Notes: generated by a model from the letters alone, not told the origin. A stretch of DNA of 64,000 nt from CAZEDM01 sp964511075 (GCA_964511075.1 CAZEDM010000001.1:248001-312000); one strand, 5' to 3'. Positions 8,532 through 16,939 are shown, numbered from the stretch's first letter. Numbers and translations are program-made.

Positions 8532-10245
8532 ACAAGGGAAGAAGATAGAAGGCAAATTTTAAAATCCATTTCTGCAGCCCTCCCTGGAAAAAACGCAGGG
8601 GCCATTCCAACTCGCTTTTGTCGCAGAGCGTGGCAGTAGTGGTCAGCTCGTTGCTCTTTTTGATCTCCTCCAAGGTTTTCAGGTCCAGCTCTTTTCCTTC
8701 CTCTACCAGGCGATCGATTTTTCTCATCACCAGAACTGCTTTTCTGATGCGTTGCTCAAGCTCCTTATATCTTTCTTCCTCCAGGAGATTATGCCTGTAT
8801 TTGATCAGATTCAATTTGGAAGCCGCATTATAGGTACTGTAAACTATGTCCTCCCGGTCCATCCATTTCGTGCGATAATTCAGCATGTATCTCCAGCTGG
8901 GAGATTCCAAAGCTTTTCTGTGCTCCTCCAGGGTCTTGTAAAGTACAGTGTATCCGTATTCCTCAGGGTTTTCAAAGACCAAACTCCCCGGATCCACAAA
9001 AGGGGCTAAGGGAGAGATATAAGGAAAAAGTCTTCTCTTGGAGTTAAATTTACCCAGCAGGTAATCGCAATAACTCACCGTCTCCATAACCGAGCCATAG
9101 GTCTGGTGAGGCAGCCCGATCATAAAAAAGAGATCGAATTTTTCACAACCTGAGCTCAGCGATTCGTCTATGAATCTTTCCAGAAGCTGGTTATCGTAAT
9201 CTCTTTTGAAATTTGACCTCACCAGAGGATCGTGAGACTCTGCTGAGATCTGGATATTGAAATGGGGGAGAACCCTGGATAGCTGCTGGATGAAGTTCTC
9301 CGGGGGGATATTGAAAAATTCGATCACCACCTGATTTTTTATCCTGTTATTTTTCAGAAGCTCCAGAAACTTATAGGCATAACCCTCACCTGCCTGAAAC
9401 AGGTCTCCCAAAAGAAAAATAGGGCCTTTGAAATGGACTGCTATTTTTCTCATATCCCTGACCAGCAGTTCCGGGCTGCGGAAAGCAGGCTCTCCTCTCA
9501 AACAGAAATTGGCATAGGCGAAAGAGGAGCCTCCGCAGGAAGTGCAGTTCTGGGTACAGCCCTTACAGGAGAAGATGGCAGTGATGGGGTATCCTCGCCA
9601 GCCGTGAAACGGCAGATATCCCAGAAGGTCCTTGTCCCTCAAGACCGATCTTATCAGATGAGTATAATCCAACCCCTCGCCGTTCAGATTCTCGGGTATG
9701 AAGTTGAGGGGATTTATTCTTATCTCGTCTCTTTTGTCTTTATAGGTGAGGTTGGGCACGGAGTATAACCCCACTTTCCCTTTTAAAGCCTGGAGCAACT
9801 TGAAAAGGGGCAACTCGGCAGAATCGCCTCTTATAACGAAATCCACCTCAGGATAAAGGATCAGCTCCTTATGAAAATAGGTGGCGGAAAGCCCTCCGAA
9901 TATCACCGGAGCTTGAGGATGATGTTTTTTTATAAGCTTGGCTATCTCCAGTCCTCCCTGTGCATGCGGAAGCCAGTGCAGATCTATGCCAAAGGCTCTG
10001 GCCCTTAGGTTTTTTATCTCCTTCTCCACATCGTAATTTGGGCTGGAAAGCATCTTCACCGCCAGGTTTACTATCCTTACCTTCAGTTTTTTCTGGGTCA
10101 GATAAGAGGACAAAGATACAAAGCCCAAAGGATACATGTCGAAGACCGGGGTGGAGGGTATGACATCGCTTATGGGCCCGAACATAATCCAGCGCTTTCG
10201 AAAATCATACACGCTGGGCGGGTGAAGTAAGATTAAATCGTACAT
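8485..10245 (-). CDS. B12-binding domain/radical SAM protein
   Basis: The start is placed at 10245, where a GGAG lies seven bases upstream of the ATG and the product opens MYDLILLHPPSVYDF; an in-frame ATG at 10299 would add 18 residues without a ribosome binding site. The protein of about 586 residues has an N-terminal cobalamin-binding Rossmann-like domain (to about residue 190). A radical SAM core follows with the CTQNCTSC cluster motif (Cx3Cx2C) that binds the [4Fe-4S] cluster and SAM. The glycine-rich CGGSS that follows is typical of the family I recall as TIGR04190. The C-terminal ~100 residues are charged and helical. The substrate is unknown. It is the second of two such genes on this strand. 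Confidence 0.8.
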   Translation of the reverse strand: MYDLILLHPPSVYDFRKRWIMFGPISDVIPSTPVFDMYPLGFVSLSSYLTQKKLKVRIVNLAVKMLSSPNYDVEKEIKNLRARAFGIDLHWLPHAQGGLEIAKLIKKHHPQAPVIFGGLSATYFHKELILYPEVDFVIRGDSAELPLFKLLQALKGKVGLYSVPNLTYKDKRDEIRINPLNFIPENLNGEGLDYTHLIRSVLRDKDLLGYLPFHGWRGYPITAIFSCKGCTQNCTSCGGSSFAYANFCLRGEPAFRSPELLVRDMRKIAVHFKGPIFLLGDLFQAGEGYAYKFLELLKNNRIKNQVVIEFFNIPPENFIQQLSRVLPHFNIQISAESHDPLVRSNFKRDYDNQLLERFIDESLSSGCEKFDLFFMIGLPHQTYGSVMETVSYCDYLLGKFNSKRRLFPYISPLAPFVDPGSLVFENPEEYGYTVLYKTLEEHRKALESPSWRYMLNYRTKWMDREDIVYSTYNAASKLNLIKYRHNLLEEERYKELEQRIRKAVLVMRKIDRLVEEGKELDLKTLEEIKKSNELTTTATLCDKSELEWPLRFFQGGLQKWILKFAFYLLPLFNFLRKPSLSRKTQS

Positions 10246-10505
10246 AACTATCTCCAAAAAAATCAGCCTAAATTTAAACTTAACTGATTGAAAATTCAAG
10301 GATTTTGTTTCTCTGAAACAAATCCATGGGAACTTGCCGCCTGTATTACGAGAGCATAACTGCTCTGCGAGGACATTTGTCTAAATTTTGTTACAAATTG
10401 ACCCATCGAGCAGGTTTGAACAATGTCACCCCCGGCGCACCAACAAAATCTTCTGAACTGACCGCCTTCCTTGTTTTAGTTTTTGTTGATTTACCCTCGA
10501 ACGGA

Positions 10506-11843
10506 TTAACCTTCTAATTCTGGAACTTCCCTCAGAGCGTGAGGCAAAATAGAGAGGGGCTGTTCCGTGAGGGGTGGGAGGAAATTTTCAGTTTTTTCAT
10601 TTTTAAAACTATTCCTAATCCCCCAGTTGACAGAAAAATAGATCAGGGGATGAGCAAAATTATGAAAAAATCTATTAAATATCGAAGCTCTGGAATAAAA
10701 ATTCCTTCCCAGCCAGAGAAAACCCTCAGCTAGCTCTTCCGGGCTCATATTCTTGGGTTTAAAAACCACGGTTCTGTGGTTGTAGTCCTTCCAGTTCTGA
10801 CTTAAGAGCCTTCCTTCTCTCCTGAATCTCTTGAAGATGGCAGTACCCGGATAGGGAGTCAAGATATTAAAAGTAGCGCTCGGGACCCTGTTTTTATCAA
10901 GAAAATTCAGGGTTCTCTCGAATATGGTCTTATCATCATCCTCGAAACCGAACACTAATGAGGCATGGAAAAAGATACCGCAATCGTGAATGATCTCGAT
11001 AGCCTGACTGTATTCCTTACCATTGCCTATAGTTTTGCGGAGCCTTTCAAGATTATCAGAGGAAACCGACTCCAGTCCGACAAACAAGCCAGCACAACCA
11101 GATTTTTTCGCCAGCTGCAGCAAAGCTTTGTCCTTGACCAGAGATATGGATGCCTGACCAACCCAGCGAATTCTCAGATCCGAAAGAGCGGTGAATAACT
11201 CTTTGGCAAATTTAACGTCCCCGGTGATATTGTCATCTAAAAAGAAGAATTTTTTGCTGCCTCTTGTGGCGATTTCCTTGACAATGTCTTGGATCAGACG
11301 GTGCCTCACTTTTTTCCCATAAAGGTCAGTAACCGAACAAAACTCACAGTTATGAGGACAACCTCTGGTGCAGAGGATGGGACTCACGTGAAAGGGGGTA
11401 TGATTGTGGTTCAACTTTGGGATGGGAAATTTGGAGAGATCAAAATTAAAAGAGCGGTAAAACTTCTCCAACCGGTTCCGCTTGAAATCGTGAATGAGCT
11501 GATTCCAACATCCTTCTGCCTCACCCATAACCACACAATCGCAATGGACAATCGCTTCCTGGGGCATAACTGTGGGGTGAATCCCCCCCAAAACCACCTT
11601 AGCGCCTCTTTTACGAAAAAAAGAAGAGAGCTGGTAAGCCCTGGGAGCTACTGCAGTTATGCAGGAGATTCCCACCAGGTCATAGTGCTTGTCAAAATCG
11701 ATCTTCTCAATCTCTTCCTCCACCACATCTACTTCAATCTCAGGCGGAGTCAAGGCGGAGATAACACCTAAGGTAAGCTGAGGCATTCTCAAGAATCGGC
11801 CCAGCCTTTTATCCATAGAGGGGGTTATTAAAAGAATCTTCAT
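10506..11843 (-). CDS. B12-binding domain/radical SAM protein
   Basis: A 445-residue class B-type radical SAM protein. Residues 1-130 form the cobalamin-binding domain (LLITPSMDKRLGRF, LVGISCITAVAPRAYQL, VVLGGIHPTVMPQEA). The radical SAM core follows, with CTRGCPHNCEFC giving the Cx3Cx2C cluster, FFLDDNITGD and GLFVGLESVS. Such enzymes methylate or rearrange unactivated carbons in lipid, hopanoid or secondary metabolism; nothing here fixes the substrate. It is related to but clearly different from the downstream protein at 8485. The 260-base gap between them holds no recognisable gene. Confidence 0.8.
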   Translation of the reverse strand: MKILLITPSMDKRLGRFLRMPQLTLGVISALTPPEIEVDVVEEEIEKIDFDKHYDLVGISCITAVAPRAYQLSSFFRKRGAKVVLGGIHPTVMPQEAIVHCDCVVMGEAEGCWNQLIHDFKRNRLEKFYRSFNFDLSKFPIPKLNHNHTPFHVSPILCTRGCPHNCEFCSVTDLYGKKVRHRLIQDIVKEIATRGSKKFFFLDDNITGDVKFAKELFTALSDLRIRWVGQASISLVKDKALLQLAKKSGCAGLFVGLESVSSDNLERLRKTIGNGKEYSQAIEIIHDCGIFFHASLVFGFEDDDKTIFERTLNFLDKNRVPSATFNILTPYPGTAIFKRFRREGRLLSQNWKDYNHRTVVFKPKNMSPEELAEGFLWLGRNFYSRASIFNRFFHNFAHPLIYFSVNWGIRNSFKNEKTENFLPPLTEQPLSILPHALREVPELEG

Positions 11844-11888
11844 TTGTCTTTCCTTTTAGAATTTAAATGTGACTGAGTGTCGTGGAAA

Positions 11889-12104
11889 TTAATCCTCTGG
11901 GGTGCTGATTTTTTTGATGTCGGTAGCCAGGGGTCCTTTCTGTCCTTTAGTTACGTTGAATTCCAGATGGTCTCCCCCCTCTAATTTGTCAAAGTCCACA
12001 TTCTGAAGCTCTGAGCGATGAAAAAATATCTCCCTTCCGTCCTGGGCTGAGATGAATCCAAATCCTCTCTCTCTCATTATCCGCTTTACCGTACCCTTAA
12101 ACAT
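11889..12104 (-). CDS. csp: Cold-shock domain protein
   Basis: A 71-residue single cold-shock domain (OB fold) that binds single-stranded RNA or DNA. The start is placed at 12104, where AAGGAG lies at a normal distance; an upstream in-frame ATG at 12134 would add ten residues. The RNP1-like GFGFISAQ and RNP2-like EIFFHRSEL motifs are present, though the usual KWFN is replaced by KRIMRERG, so this is a divergent paralog of the gene at 12745. It faces that gene head to head and has its own promoter at 12239-12267 with a leader of about 128 bases. Confidence 0.88.
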   Translation of the reverse strand: MFKGTVKRIMRERGFGFISAQDGREIFFHRSELQNVDFDKLEGGDHLEFNVTKGQKGPLATDIKKISTPED

Positions 12105-12238
12105 ACTTTTATTCTCCTTTCGATGAAAATGCACTGCCGTCTGAAAAATGACATTCTCCTCTTCCCCCTCGAAAGAAAATTTGTCTTAAGACTCCTTTCT
12201 CTAAATGCTGATGTCAGGTTAAAATCTTTGTTTGTTTA

Positions 12239-12267
12239 GATATAAGCATTTTATTCTTAAATGTCAA
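12239..12267 (-). promoter_or_regulatory. Sigma-70-type promoter for the minus-strand csp gene
   Basis: On the minus strand: TTGACA, a 17-base spacer, then TATATC. Transcription would start near 12232, giving a leader of about 128 bases before the ATG at 12104. Confidence 0.65.
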
Positions 12268-12570
12268 GCTGTATTTGAATCTGTCAATAATCAGAGTGTA
12301 TCAAGCTCATACTCTAATCGATTTCTTTCTCTATTCCACGAAGCCGAACACCGTTTTCTGGAAGGGGGTAACGAATTGATAAGAGAAAGGGACGAGAAAT
12401 TTTTTGCTCATGACTTTTTCACTCTTTTGGTATGCCAATTCCCCATATCTCAGCCTGTGAAATCGCTTTTTGAATCTGTTCAAGCAGGGGAGATTAAAAC
12501 TAACCTATCTAATTCCTAAAACAGGTTAGGACATATTCCAACCCCCTAACCATTTATTTCAAGATTTTTA

Positions 12571-12599
12571 TTGACAAATTCTTTTTGGTTACGTATAGT
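12571..12599 (+). promoter_or_regulatory. Near-consensus sigma-70-type promoter for the plus-strand csp gene
   Basis: TTGACA at 12571-12576, a 17-base spacer and TATAGT at 12594-12599. Transcription would start near 12606, leaving a leader of about 140 bases. Confidence 0.75.
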
Positions 12600-12744
12600 G
12601 TTTATAGCTGTAAGGTTTTTAAGGTTGTTGTTGGTTTCGGATTGATTCACAAGAGTTAACTGGCCATGAAGACCTTCGGTAGAATGAGGTTTTCGTGGCA
12701 TTTTTATGTTTAATTTTTTTCCGATGAGAGGTGGTGAAAAAGTT

Positions 12745-12948
12745 TTGACAGAAGGTAAGGTGAAGTGGTTCAACGAGGCTAAGGGTTTCGGTTTTATTGA
12801 GACCGGCGACGGCGGTAAGGATGTCTTCGTGCATTATTCAGCCATCAAGTCAGAAGGCTTCAAGAGTCTGAGTGAAGGAGACGAGGTTAGCTTCGAGGTC
12901 ACTGAGGGCCCGAAAGGACCGCAGGCAATTAATGTAGTTAAATTGTAA
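12745..12948 (+). CDS. csp: Cold-shock protein, CspA type
   Basis: A 67-residue CspA-type protein. The start is placed at the TTG at 12745, because it sits about ten bases after GAGAGGTGG and yields the standard opening MTEGKVKWFNEAKGFGFIE. ATGs at 12706 and 12724 are in frame but add a non-conserved N-terminus and would put the ribosome binding site inside the coding region. KGFGFI and DVFVHYSAI are the RNA-binding motifs. A strong promoter with a long leader lies upstream and a perfect-stem terminator lies 23 bases downstream, so this is a one-gene unit. The TTG start may limit expression. Confidence 0.93.
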   Translation: MTEGKVKWFNEAKGFGFIETGDGGKDVFVHYSAIKSEGFKSLSEGDEVSFEVTEGPKGPQAINVVKL

Positions 12949-12971
12949 TAGATGATTTGACCGCATTGACA

Positions 12972-13000
12972 AGCCCCGCTTTTTCGAGCGGGGCTTTTTT
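12972..13000 (+). terminator. Rho-independent terminator of csp
   Basis: Nine-base perfect stem AGCCCCGCT/AGCGGGGCT with a 6-base loop followed by a T run. Confidence 0.93.
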
Positions 13001-13095
13001 ATTACCATATTAAATAAACGGCAGATTATTAACTCAGAGAAAAGGGTTCAATGAATCAAGCCCCTGCGTAGCGCCCTTCGTAGTCGCCAAAAAGA

Positions 13096-13121
13096 AGAAA
13101 CGCATTGCCATTCGTCTCTAC
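13096..13121 (-). repeat. GTAG hairpin, GAGACGCATT-type stem, degenerate
   Basis: Minus strand reads GTAGAGACGAATGG then CAATGCGTTTC. It belongs to the same stem family as 30993 and 49595, with a few substitutions. Confidence 0.6.
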
Positions 13122-13256
13122 CAATTCCCTTTCCTTTTTAAGCCGATAAAAGCTTTACGGTCCTACGGAGGCTTGCTCCTCGTAGAGGAGAAGACAAGGG
13201 TGAGGTTCCTGTCGTGTAAGGGGGCCCGACGGTCACACGGATTCGCCAAATGAAAA

Positions 13257-13282
13257 GGGCAGATACTTGTGTCTACCCCTAC
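13257..13282 (-). repeat. GTAG hairpin, imperfect stem
   Basis: Minus strand reads GTAG, then GGGTAGACA, a short loop and TATCTGCCC. The stem contains mismatches. Confidence 0.5.
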
Positions 13283-13298
13283 AAAAGACCAAGAATCG

Positions 13299-13321
13299 GT
13301 AGAACAGGCATCTTGCCTGTT
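13299..13321 (+). repeat. GTAG hairpin, AACAGGCA stem
   Basis: GTAG followed by AACAGGCA, TCT, TGCCTGTT: an 8-bp perfect stem. The same stem occurs at 49380 (+), at 30961 (-) and, altered, at 42260 and 62400. Confidence 0.75.
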
Positions 13322-13371
13322 CTGTAAAGACATACAGGAATGTATAACTTAATTATTCCCCAATAAATCGC

Positions 13372-13396
13372 GTAGGGGTGGAGTTTGATTCCACCC
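13372..13396 (+). repeat. GTAG hairpin, GGGTGGA stem
   Basis: GTAG followed by GGGTGGA, a loop and TCCACCC: a 7-bp perfect stem. Confidence 0.65.
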
Positions 13397-13489
13397 AAAT
13401 CCTCTTCGAAATAAATTTTTGTAATTTAACCAATTATAAGAAGTGATTGATGATCTGTTCTAAAATGTTCGAAATAATTTATTTTTTTG

Positions 13490-13517
13490 TTGACATCCCG
13501 TAAAGAAAAAATATAAA
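13490..13517 (+). promoter_or_regulatory. Sigma-70-type promoter for the sdh operon
   Basis: TTGACA at 13490-13495, a 16-base spacer and TATAAA at 13512-13517. It lies about 50 bases before the first sdh gene. Confidence 0.65.
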
Positions 13518-13568
13518 TTAAACCTACTTTGTGACAAAATTAACAAACTTTAAAAAAGGAGTTCCTCT

Positions 13569-13931
13569 ATGGATGAAAGGGTAAGGTCAGGTGGGGCTTA
13601 TGGCTGGTTCCTCCAGAGGATCACCGGGGTGCTTTTAGCCTTCTTCCTGATTATGCACCTGAAGGTACTTCATCTGACGGACAAATGGCATGTGGATTTT
13701 CAGGTGGTAACGGACAGGCTGCACTCCAGTGCCTGGTGGGGTATTTTCTACATCCTCTTTGTTCCGATTGCCGTGTTTCACGGGTTCAACGGGATGTGGG
13801 GTGTGATTGAGGATTACCGGCCGGGTAAAGGTACAGGTGTGGGGATCAAGACAATTTTCTGGATCCTGGGCATACTCCTCTCTATCTATGGATATCTGGC
13901 GGTCAATTCACTTTTGAGGAAAGGAGTCTGA
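13569..13931 (+). CDS. sdhD: Succinate dehydrogenase/fumarate reductase membrane anchor subunit (SdhD-like)
   Basis: A 120-residue, three-helix membrane anchor. AAGGAG at 13555-13561 precedes the ATG. H30 in the first helix and H71 in HGFNGMWGVIEDY in the second helix are candidate haem ligands; the HGxxG...DY pattern is that of the SdhD-type subunit. It helps carry electrons from the FAD/Fe-S subunits to membrane quinone. It is first in a D-C-A-B gene order, with one base separating it from the next gene. The SdhC/SdhD naming is my reading of weakly conserved sequences and could be swapped. Confidence 0.75.
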   Translation: MDERVRSGGAYGWFLQRITGVLLAFFLIMHLKVLHLTDKWHVDFQVVTDRLHSSAWWGIFYILFVPIAVFHGFNGMWGVIEDYRPGKGTGVGIKTIFWILGILLSIYGYLAVNSLLRKGV

Positions 13932-13932
13932 G

Positions 13933-14337
13933 ATGTACCAAAAGAGACCTGGATTTATAGGGCATTACTTCAAAGAGATCAACTTAAACCCCAATGTGGG
14001 GACCTGGTCCTGGTTTTTACACCGCATTGCCGGGGTGGTTCTATTCCTCTATATTTTTCCTCATTTCCTGGTCACCAGCTCCTATCTTCTCACCGGCTCA
14101 GCCCGGGGTTTTGACTCCTGGCTTGGAAAAGTGCAGACCCCTCTGTTCCATTTCCTGGAGATATTCCTGGTGGCGGCAGTGGCTTTTCATCTGCTGAACG
14201 GTTTAAGGCTGATTATAGCCGACTTTTTCTTTATGACCAAACAGCAGAAAGGTCTTCTGTGGGTGGCTATGATAATCTTTGTGCTGGTGATGGTTTTGAC
14301 AGTGATAATGTTCGTTCCCAGGATTTCGGCAGGTTAG
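13933..14337 (+). CDS. sdhC: Succinate dehydrogenase/fumarate reductase cytochrome b subunit (SdhC-like)
   Basis: A 134-residue, three-helix membrane protein. WSWFLHRIAGVVL near residue 30 is the SdhC quinone-site signature, and H86 in FHLLNGLRLIIAD is the classical haem ligand. H44 in the first helix is a second candidate ligand. Together with H30 and H71 of the preceding subunit this gives four transmembrane histidines, which would allow two b haems (see findings). The gene ends 15 bases before sdhA, with a GGAAAGGAGAGGAAAG ribosome binding region in between. Confidence 0.8.
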   Translation: MYQKRPGFIGHYFKEINLNPNVGTWSWFLHRIAGVVLFLYIFPHFLVTSSYLLTGSARGFDSWLGKVQTPLFHFLEIFLVAAVAFHLLNGLRLIIADFFFMTKQQKGLLWVAMIIFVLVMVLTVIMFVPRISAG

Positions 14338-14352
14338 GAAAGGAGAGGAAAG

Positions 14353-16053
14353 ATGATATTTCACGAGATATTAATCGTAGGCGGGGGCTTGGCCGGGATG
14401 AGAGCGGCAGTGGAGGCGGCTAAGAAGGTAAAGGATGTGGCTATTATCTCCAGGGTTCATCCGATGAGGTCGCACTCAGGCGAGGCGCAGGGAGGTATAA
14501 ATGCGGCTTTGGGCAACGTGGAGAAAAGCAAGGATGACACCATAGATAAACATGCTTTTGATACTGTCAAAGGAAGTGATTACCTGGCAGACCAGGATGC
14601 ATCCGAGACCTTAACCTATCATGCCCCTGAGACTATTTTCGAGATGGAGCACTGGGGGTGTCCTTTCAGCCGAACCCCGGAGGGTAAGGTCGCTCAGAGA
14701 CCTTTTGGAGGGGCAGGTTTTCCCCGCACCTGCTATGCCGCAGACAAAACCGGCTTGTATCTATTACAGACCTTATACGAGCAGATCGTAAAAGAGAAGA
14801 TAAAAGTTTACGTGGAATGGGTAGTATTTGGCCTGGCAGCAGAAGATAACACCTGTTACGGCGTGATAGCCTATGACCCGCACTCAGGGGAGTTGGTTCC
14901 CATAGGAGCCAATGCGGTTATCTTCGGCACCGGCGGCATCGGAAGGATCTACTCCAATACCACCAATGCCCTTACCAATACCGGACTGGCAATGGCACCA
15001 CCTTACTGGGCAGGTGTGCCTTTAAAGGATATAGAGTTCATTCAGTTTCATCCAACCAGCTTAGCCCGCTCTCATATCCTGATGACCGAGGGTTGCAGGG
15101 GGGAGGGCGGTTATCTGAAAAACAAAGACGGCGAAAGGTTCATGAAAAGATACGTTTCAGAGCAGGTGATGGAGCTGGGACCGAGGGATATCGTAGCCCG
15201 TTCTATCCAGACGGAGATAAACGAGGGGAGGGGCTTTCCGGATGGTTCGGTCCACCTGGATTTGACGCACCTGGGTGCAGCCAAGATCATGGAAAGGCTT
15301 CCCGGCATCAGGGATATATGTCTGAGCTTCATCGGAATTGACCCCATCTATGAGCCGATACCCATAACTCCGGGGACGCACTATGCTATGGGTGGAATCG
15401 ACACGGACATAGACGGTGCAACCAGGATGAAAGGGCTTTATGCTGCAGGAGAATGCGCCTGTGTAAGCATGCACGGGGCAAATCGCCTGGGTGGAAACTC
15501 GCTTCTGGATACTATAGTTTACGGAACCAGGGCCGGGAAAAAGGCTTGCGAGTATATCAAGGATAAGGAGAAAGCACCAAAGAAAAAGGCACTGGAAGAG
15601 GCATTGAAAAGAGAGGAGAGCAGAATTGACCGGTGGAAAAAAGGCTCAGGAGAGGAGAACCCTTATAAGATAAAAAGTGCGCTCTCGGAGATAATGGTGG
15701 ATAAATTCGGCATCTTCAGAAACGAGGAGGGGATGACCAAAGGTGTGGAGAAGATCGAGGAGTTCAAGGAAAAAGCCAAAAAACTTCGCCCGGCATTCAA
15801 TGGCAAGAAATTCAATTATGACATCATTGGCTTCTACGATGTGCAGGGGAATCTGGATGTGACGGAGGCCATCGCTCGTTCAGCCCTGAACCGTAAGGAG
15901 AGCCGGGGTTCGCATTACAGAACCGATATCAAGAAAAGGGATGACGAGAACTGGCTCAAGCACACCCTAACCTTTTTTGCCGAGACCGGGCTGCGTTTAG
16001 ATTATTCCCCGGTGAAGATAACCAAATATAAACCCGAGGAAAGGAAGTACTAA
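14353..16053 (+). CDS. sdhA: Succinate dehydrogenase/fumarate reductase flavoprotein subunit
   Basis: A 566-residue flavoprotein that oxidises succinate or reduces fumarate. The N-terminal FAD Rossmann motif (IVGGGLAGMRAAVEA) is followed by SHSGEAQGGINAALG, in which H41 is the expected covalent FAD attachment. Substrate-site elements are HPTSLARSHILMTEGCRGEGG, THYAMGGID and HGANRLGGNSLLDTIV. The C-terminal helical domain ends with the RKESRGSHYRTD motif. It has normal length and no frame damage. It is encoded between the anchors and the iron-sulfur subunit. Sequence alone does not decide whether the enzyme works mainly as succinate dehydrogenase or as fumarate reductase. Confidence 0.93.
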   Translation: MIFHEILIVGGGLAGMRAAVEAAKKVKDVAIISRVHPMRSHSGEAQGGINAALGNVEKSKDDTIDKHAFDTVKGSDYLADQDASETLTYHAPETIFEMEHWGCPFSRTPEGKVAQRPFGGAGFPRTCYAADKTGLYLLQTLYEQIVKEKIKVYVEWVVFGLAAEDNTCYGVIAYDPHSGELVPIGANAVIFGTGGIGRIYSNTTNALTNTGLAMAPPYWAGVPLKDIEFIQFHPTSLARSHILMTEGCRGEGGYLKNKDGERFMKRYVSEQVMELGPRDIVARSIQTEINEGRGFPDGSVHLDLTHLGAAKIMERLPGIRDICLSFIGIDPIYEPIPITPGTHYAMGGIDTDIDGATRMKGLYAAGECACVSMHGANRLGGNSLLDTIVYGTRAGKKACEYIKDKEKAPKKKALEEALKREESRIDRWKKGSGEENPYKIKSALSEIMVDKFGIFRNEEGMTKGVEKIEEFKEKAKKLRPAFNGKKFNYDIIGFYDVQGNLDVTEAIARSALNRKESRGSHYRTDIKKRDDENWLKHTLTFFAETGLRLDYSPVKITKYKPEERKY

Positions 16054-16054
16054 T

Positions 16055-16750
16055 ATGGTTGAATTCAGCATTTTCAGATATGACCCGGATAAAGGGGGAG
16101 AGCCTCATTTCCAGAGTTATAAGTTCGAGCCGGAAAAGGGGATGACCATCCTGGAAGGTTTGATCTACATAGCTGAGAATATAGATCCATCCTTGGCTTA
16201 CCGGGCTTCCTGCAGGGAGGCGGTCTGCGGCTCCTGTGCCATGCACATCAACGATATGTACCGCTTAGCCTGCAAGACCCAGATATCGGTAATAGGGGAT
16301 AAGATTACCTTAAGACCCTTATCTCACCTTCCTATTCTGAAGGATTTAGTAGCTGACCTGGATCCTTTTTTCCAGCGTTTTAACGAGATCAAGCCCTATT
16401 TCATTCCCAAGGAGGCTCCTCCGGAAAAGGAATATATCCAGAGCGTAGAGCAGAGAAAGAAGATCGACGCCTGGCTGGATTGTATCCTCTGTGGCGCCTG
16501 TTATGGTTCCTGTCCGGTTGCAGGGAGAGATGAAAATTATCTGGGACCCCATGCTTTGCTCAAGGCCTTGAGGTTCGTGGATGATTCAAGGGATGGAGCT
16601 GCCAAGGAACGGATTGCCATTGTGGCACGGGAGAACGGGGTTTTCAGGTGCCATACCATCTTCAACTGCCAGAAGGTCTGCCCCAAGGACCTGGACCCTA
16701 GTGGCGCTATTGCACGCTTGAAGATGAAAACGGTGTTTAAGAAGTTTTAA
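16055..16750 (+). CDS. sdhB: Succinate dehydrogenase/fumarate reductase iron-sulfur subunit
   Basis: A 231-residue electron-transfer subunit. The N-terminal plant-ferredoxin domain holds the [2Fe-2S] ligands C53, C58, C61 and C73. The C-terminal domain holds C143/C146/C149/C153 (CILCGACYGSC) for [4Fe-4S] and C199, C205 and C209 (CHTIFNCQKVC) for the third, [3Fe-4S]-type cluster. It starts one base after sdhA. A GTAG hairpin at 16760 follows the stop and may stabilise or end the transcript. Confidence 0.93.
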   Translation: MVEFSIFRYDPDKGGEPHFQSYKFEPEKGMTILEGLIYIAENIDPSLAYRASCREAVCGSCAMHINDMYRLACKTQISVIGDKITLRPLSHLPILKDLVADLDPFFQRFNEIKPYFIPKEAPPEKEYIQSVEQRKKIDAWLDCILCGACYGSCPVAGRDENYLGPHALLKALRFVDDSRDGAAKERIAIVARENGVFRCHTIFNCQKVCPKDLDPSGAIARLKMKTVFKKF

Positions 16751-16759
16751 ATTAGTTTC

Positions 16760-16797
16760 GTAGGGGCATCCCGCCGTTGGCGGGACAACGTGCCCCT
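16760..16797 (+). repeat. GTAG hairpin, GGGGCA stem with inner CCCGCC palindrome
   Basis: GTAG runs into GGGGCA paired with TGCCCC, enclosing CCCGCC/GGCGGG. It lies 10 bases after the sdhB stop. Confidence 0.65.
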
Positions 16798-16818
16798 AAA
16801 GGTTTTAACCTCACCCTT

Positions 16819-16843
16819 ACCCTCTCCTTGAAAAGGAGAGGGT
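16819..16843. repeat. CCTCTCC palindrome (AACTCACCC-type family fragment)
   Basis: ACCCTCTCCTT, three bases, AAGGAGAGGGT: an 11-bp perfect stem preceded by CTCACCCTT. The same core is at 49472-49494. Confidence 0.6.
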
Positions 16844-16939
16844 AAAATTCATTCCCCTTGAAGTCCTTGACTCCTAATTTCCTTTTCTTTATATTTTGCA
16901 AAAGATTACTTTTTAATTTACCAAGAGGAGAAAGATAAA

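Larger units (their letters stand above)
12105..12744. other. Divergent intergenic region between two cold-shock genes
   Basis: About 640 bases without a convincing protein gene. It holds two outward-facing promoters (12239-12267 and 12571-12599), and each gene gets an untranslated leader of roughly 130-140 bases. Such leaders in csp genes are often thermosensitive RNA switches; I did not fold these. An open frame at 12232-12519 is not supported by any motif or ribosome binding site. Confidence 0.6.
13001..13568. other. Repeat-rich intergenic region before the sdh operon
   Basis: No gene is visible in 568 bases. The region holds four GTAG hairpins (13096, 13257, 13299, 13372) and a degenerate GC-rich stretch around 13160-13250. 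From about 13440 it becomes AT-rich sequence carrying the sdh promoter. Confidence 0.6.

Noticed and set aside
9433..9768. Open frame opposite the radical SAM gene
   Set aside because: It lies entirely across the conserved radical SAM core on the other strand; no motif, no ribosome binding site.
12232..12519. Open frame of 95 codons between the two cold-shock genes
   Set aside because: It starts at the transcription start region of the minus-strand csp promoter, has no ribosome binding site and no recognisable motif.
13001..13568. CRISPR array suspected because of recurring hairpins
   Set aside because: The hairpins differ in sequence, are irregularly spaced and scattered genome-wide; there are no identical repeats with spacers and no cas genes.
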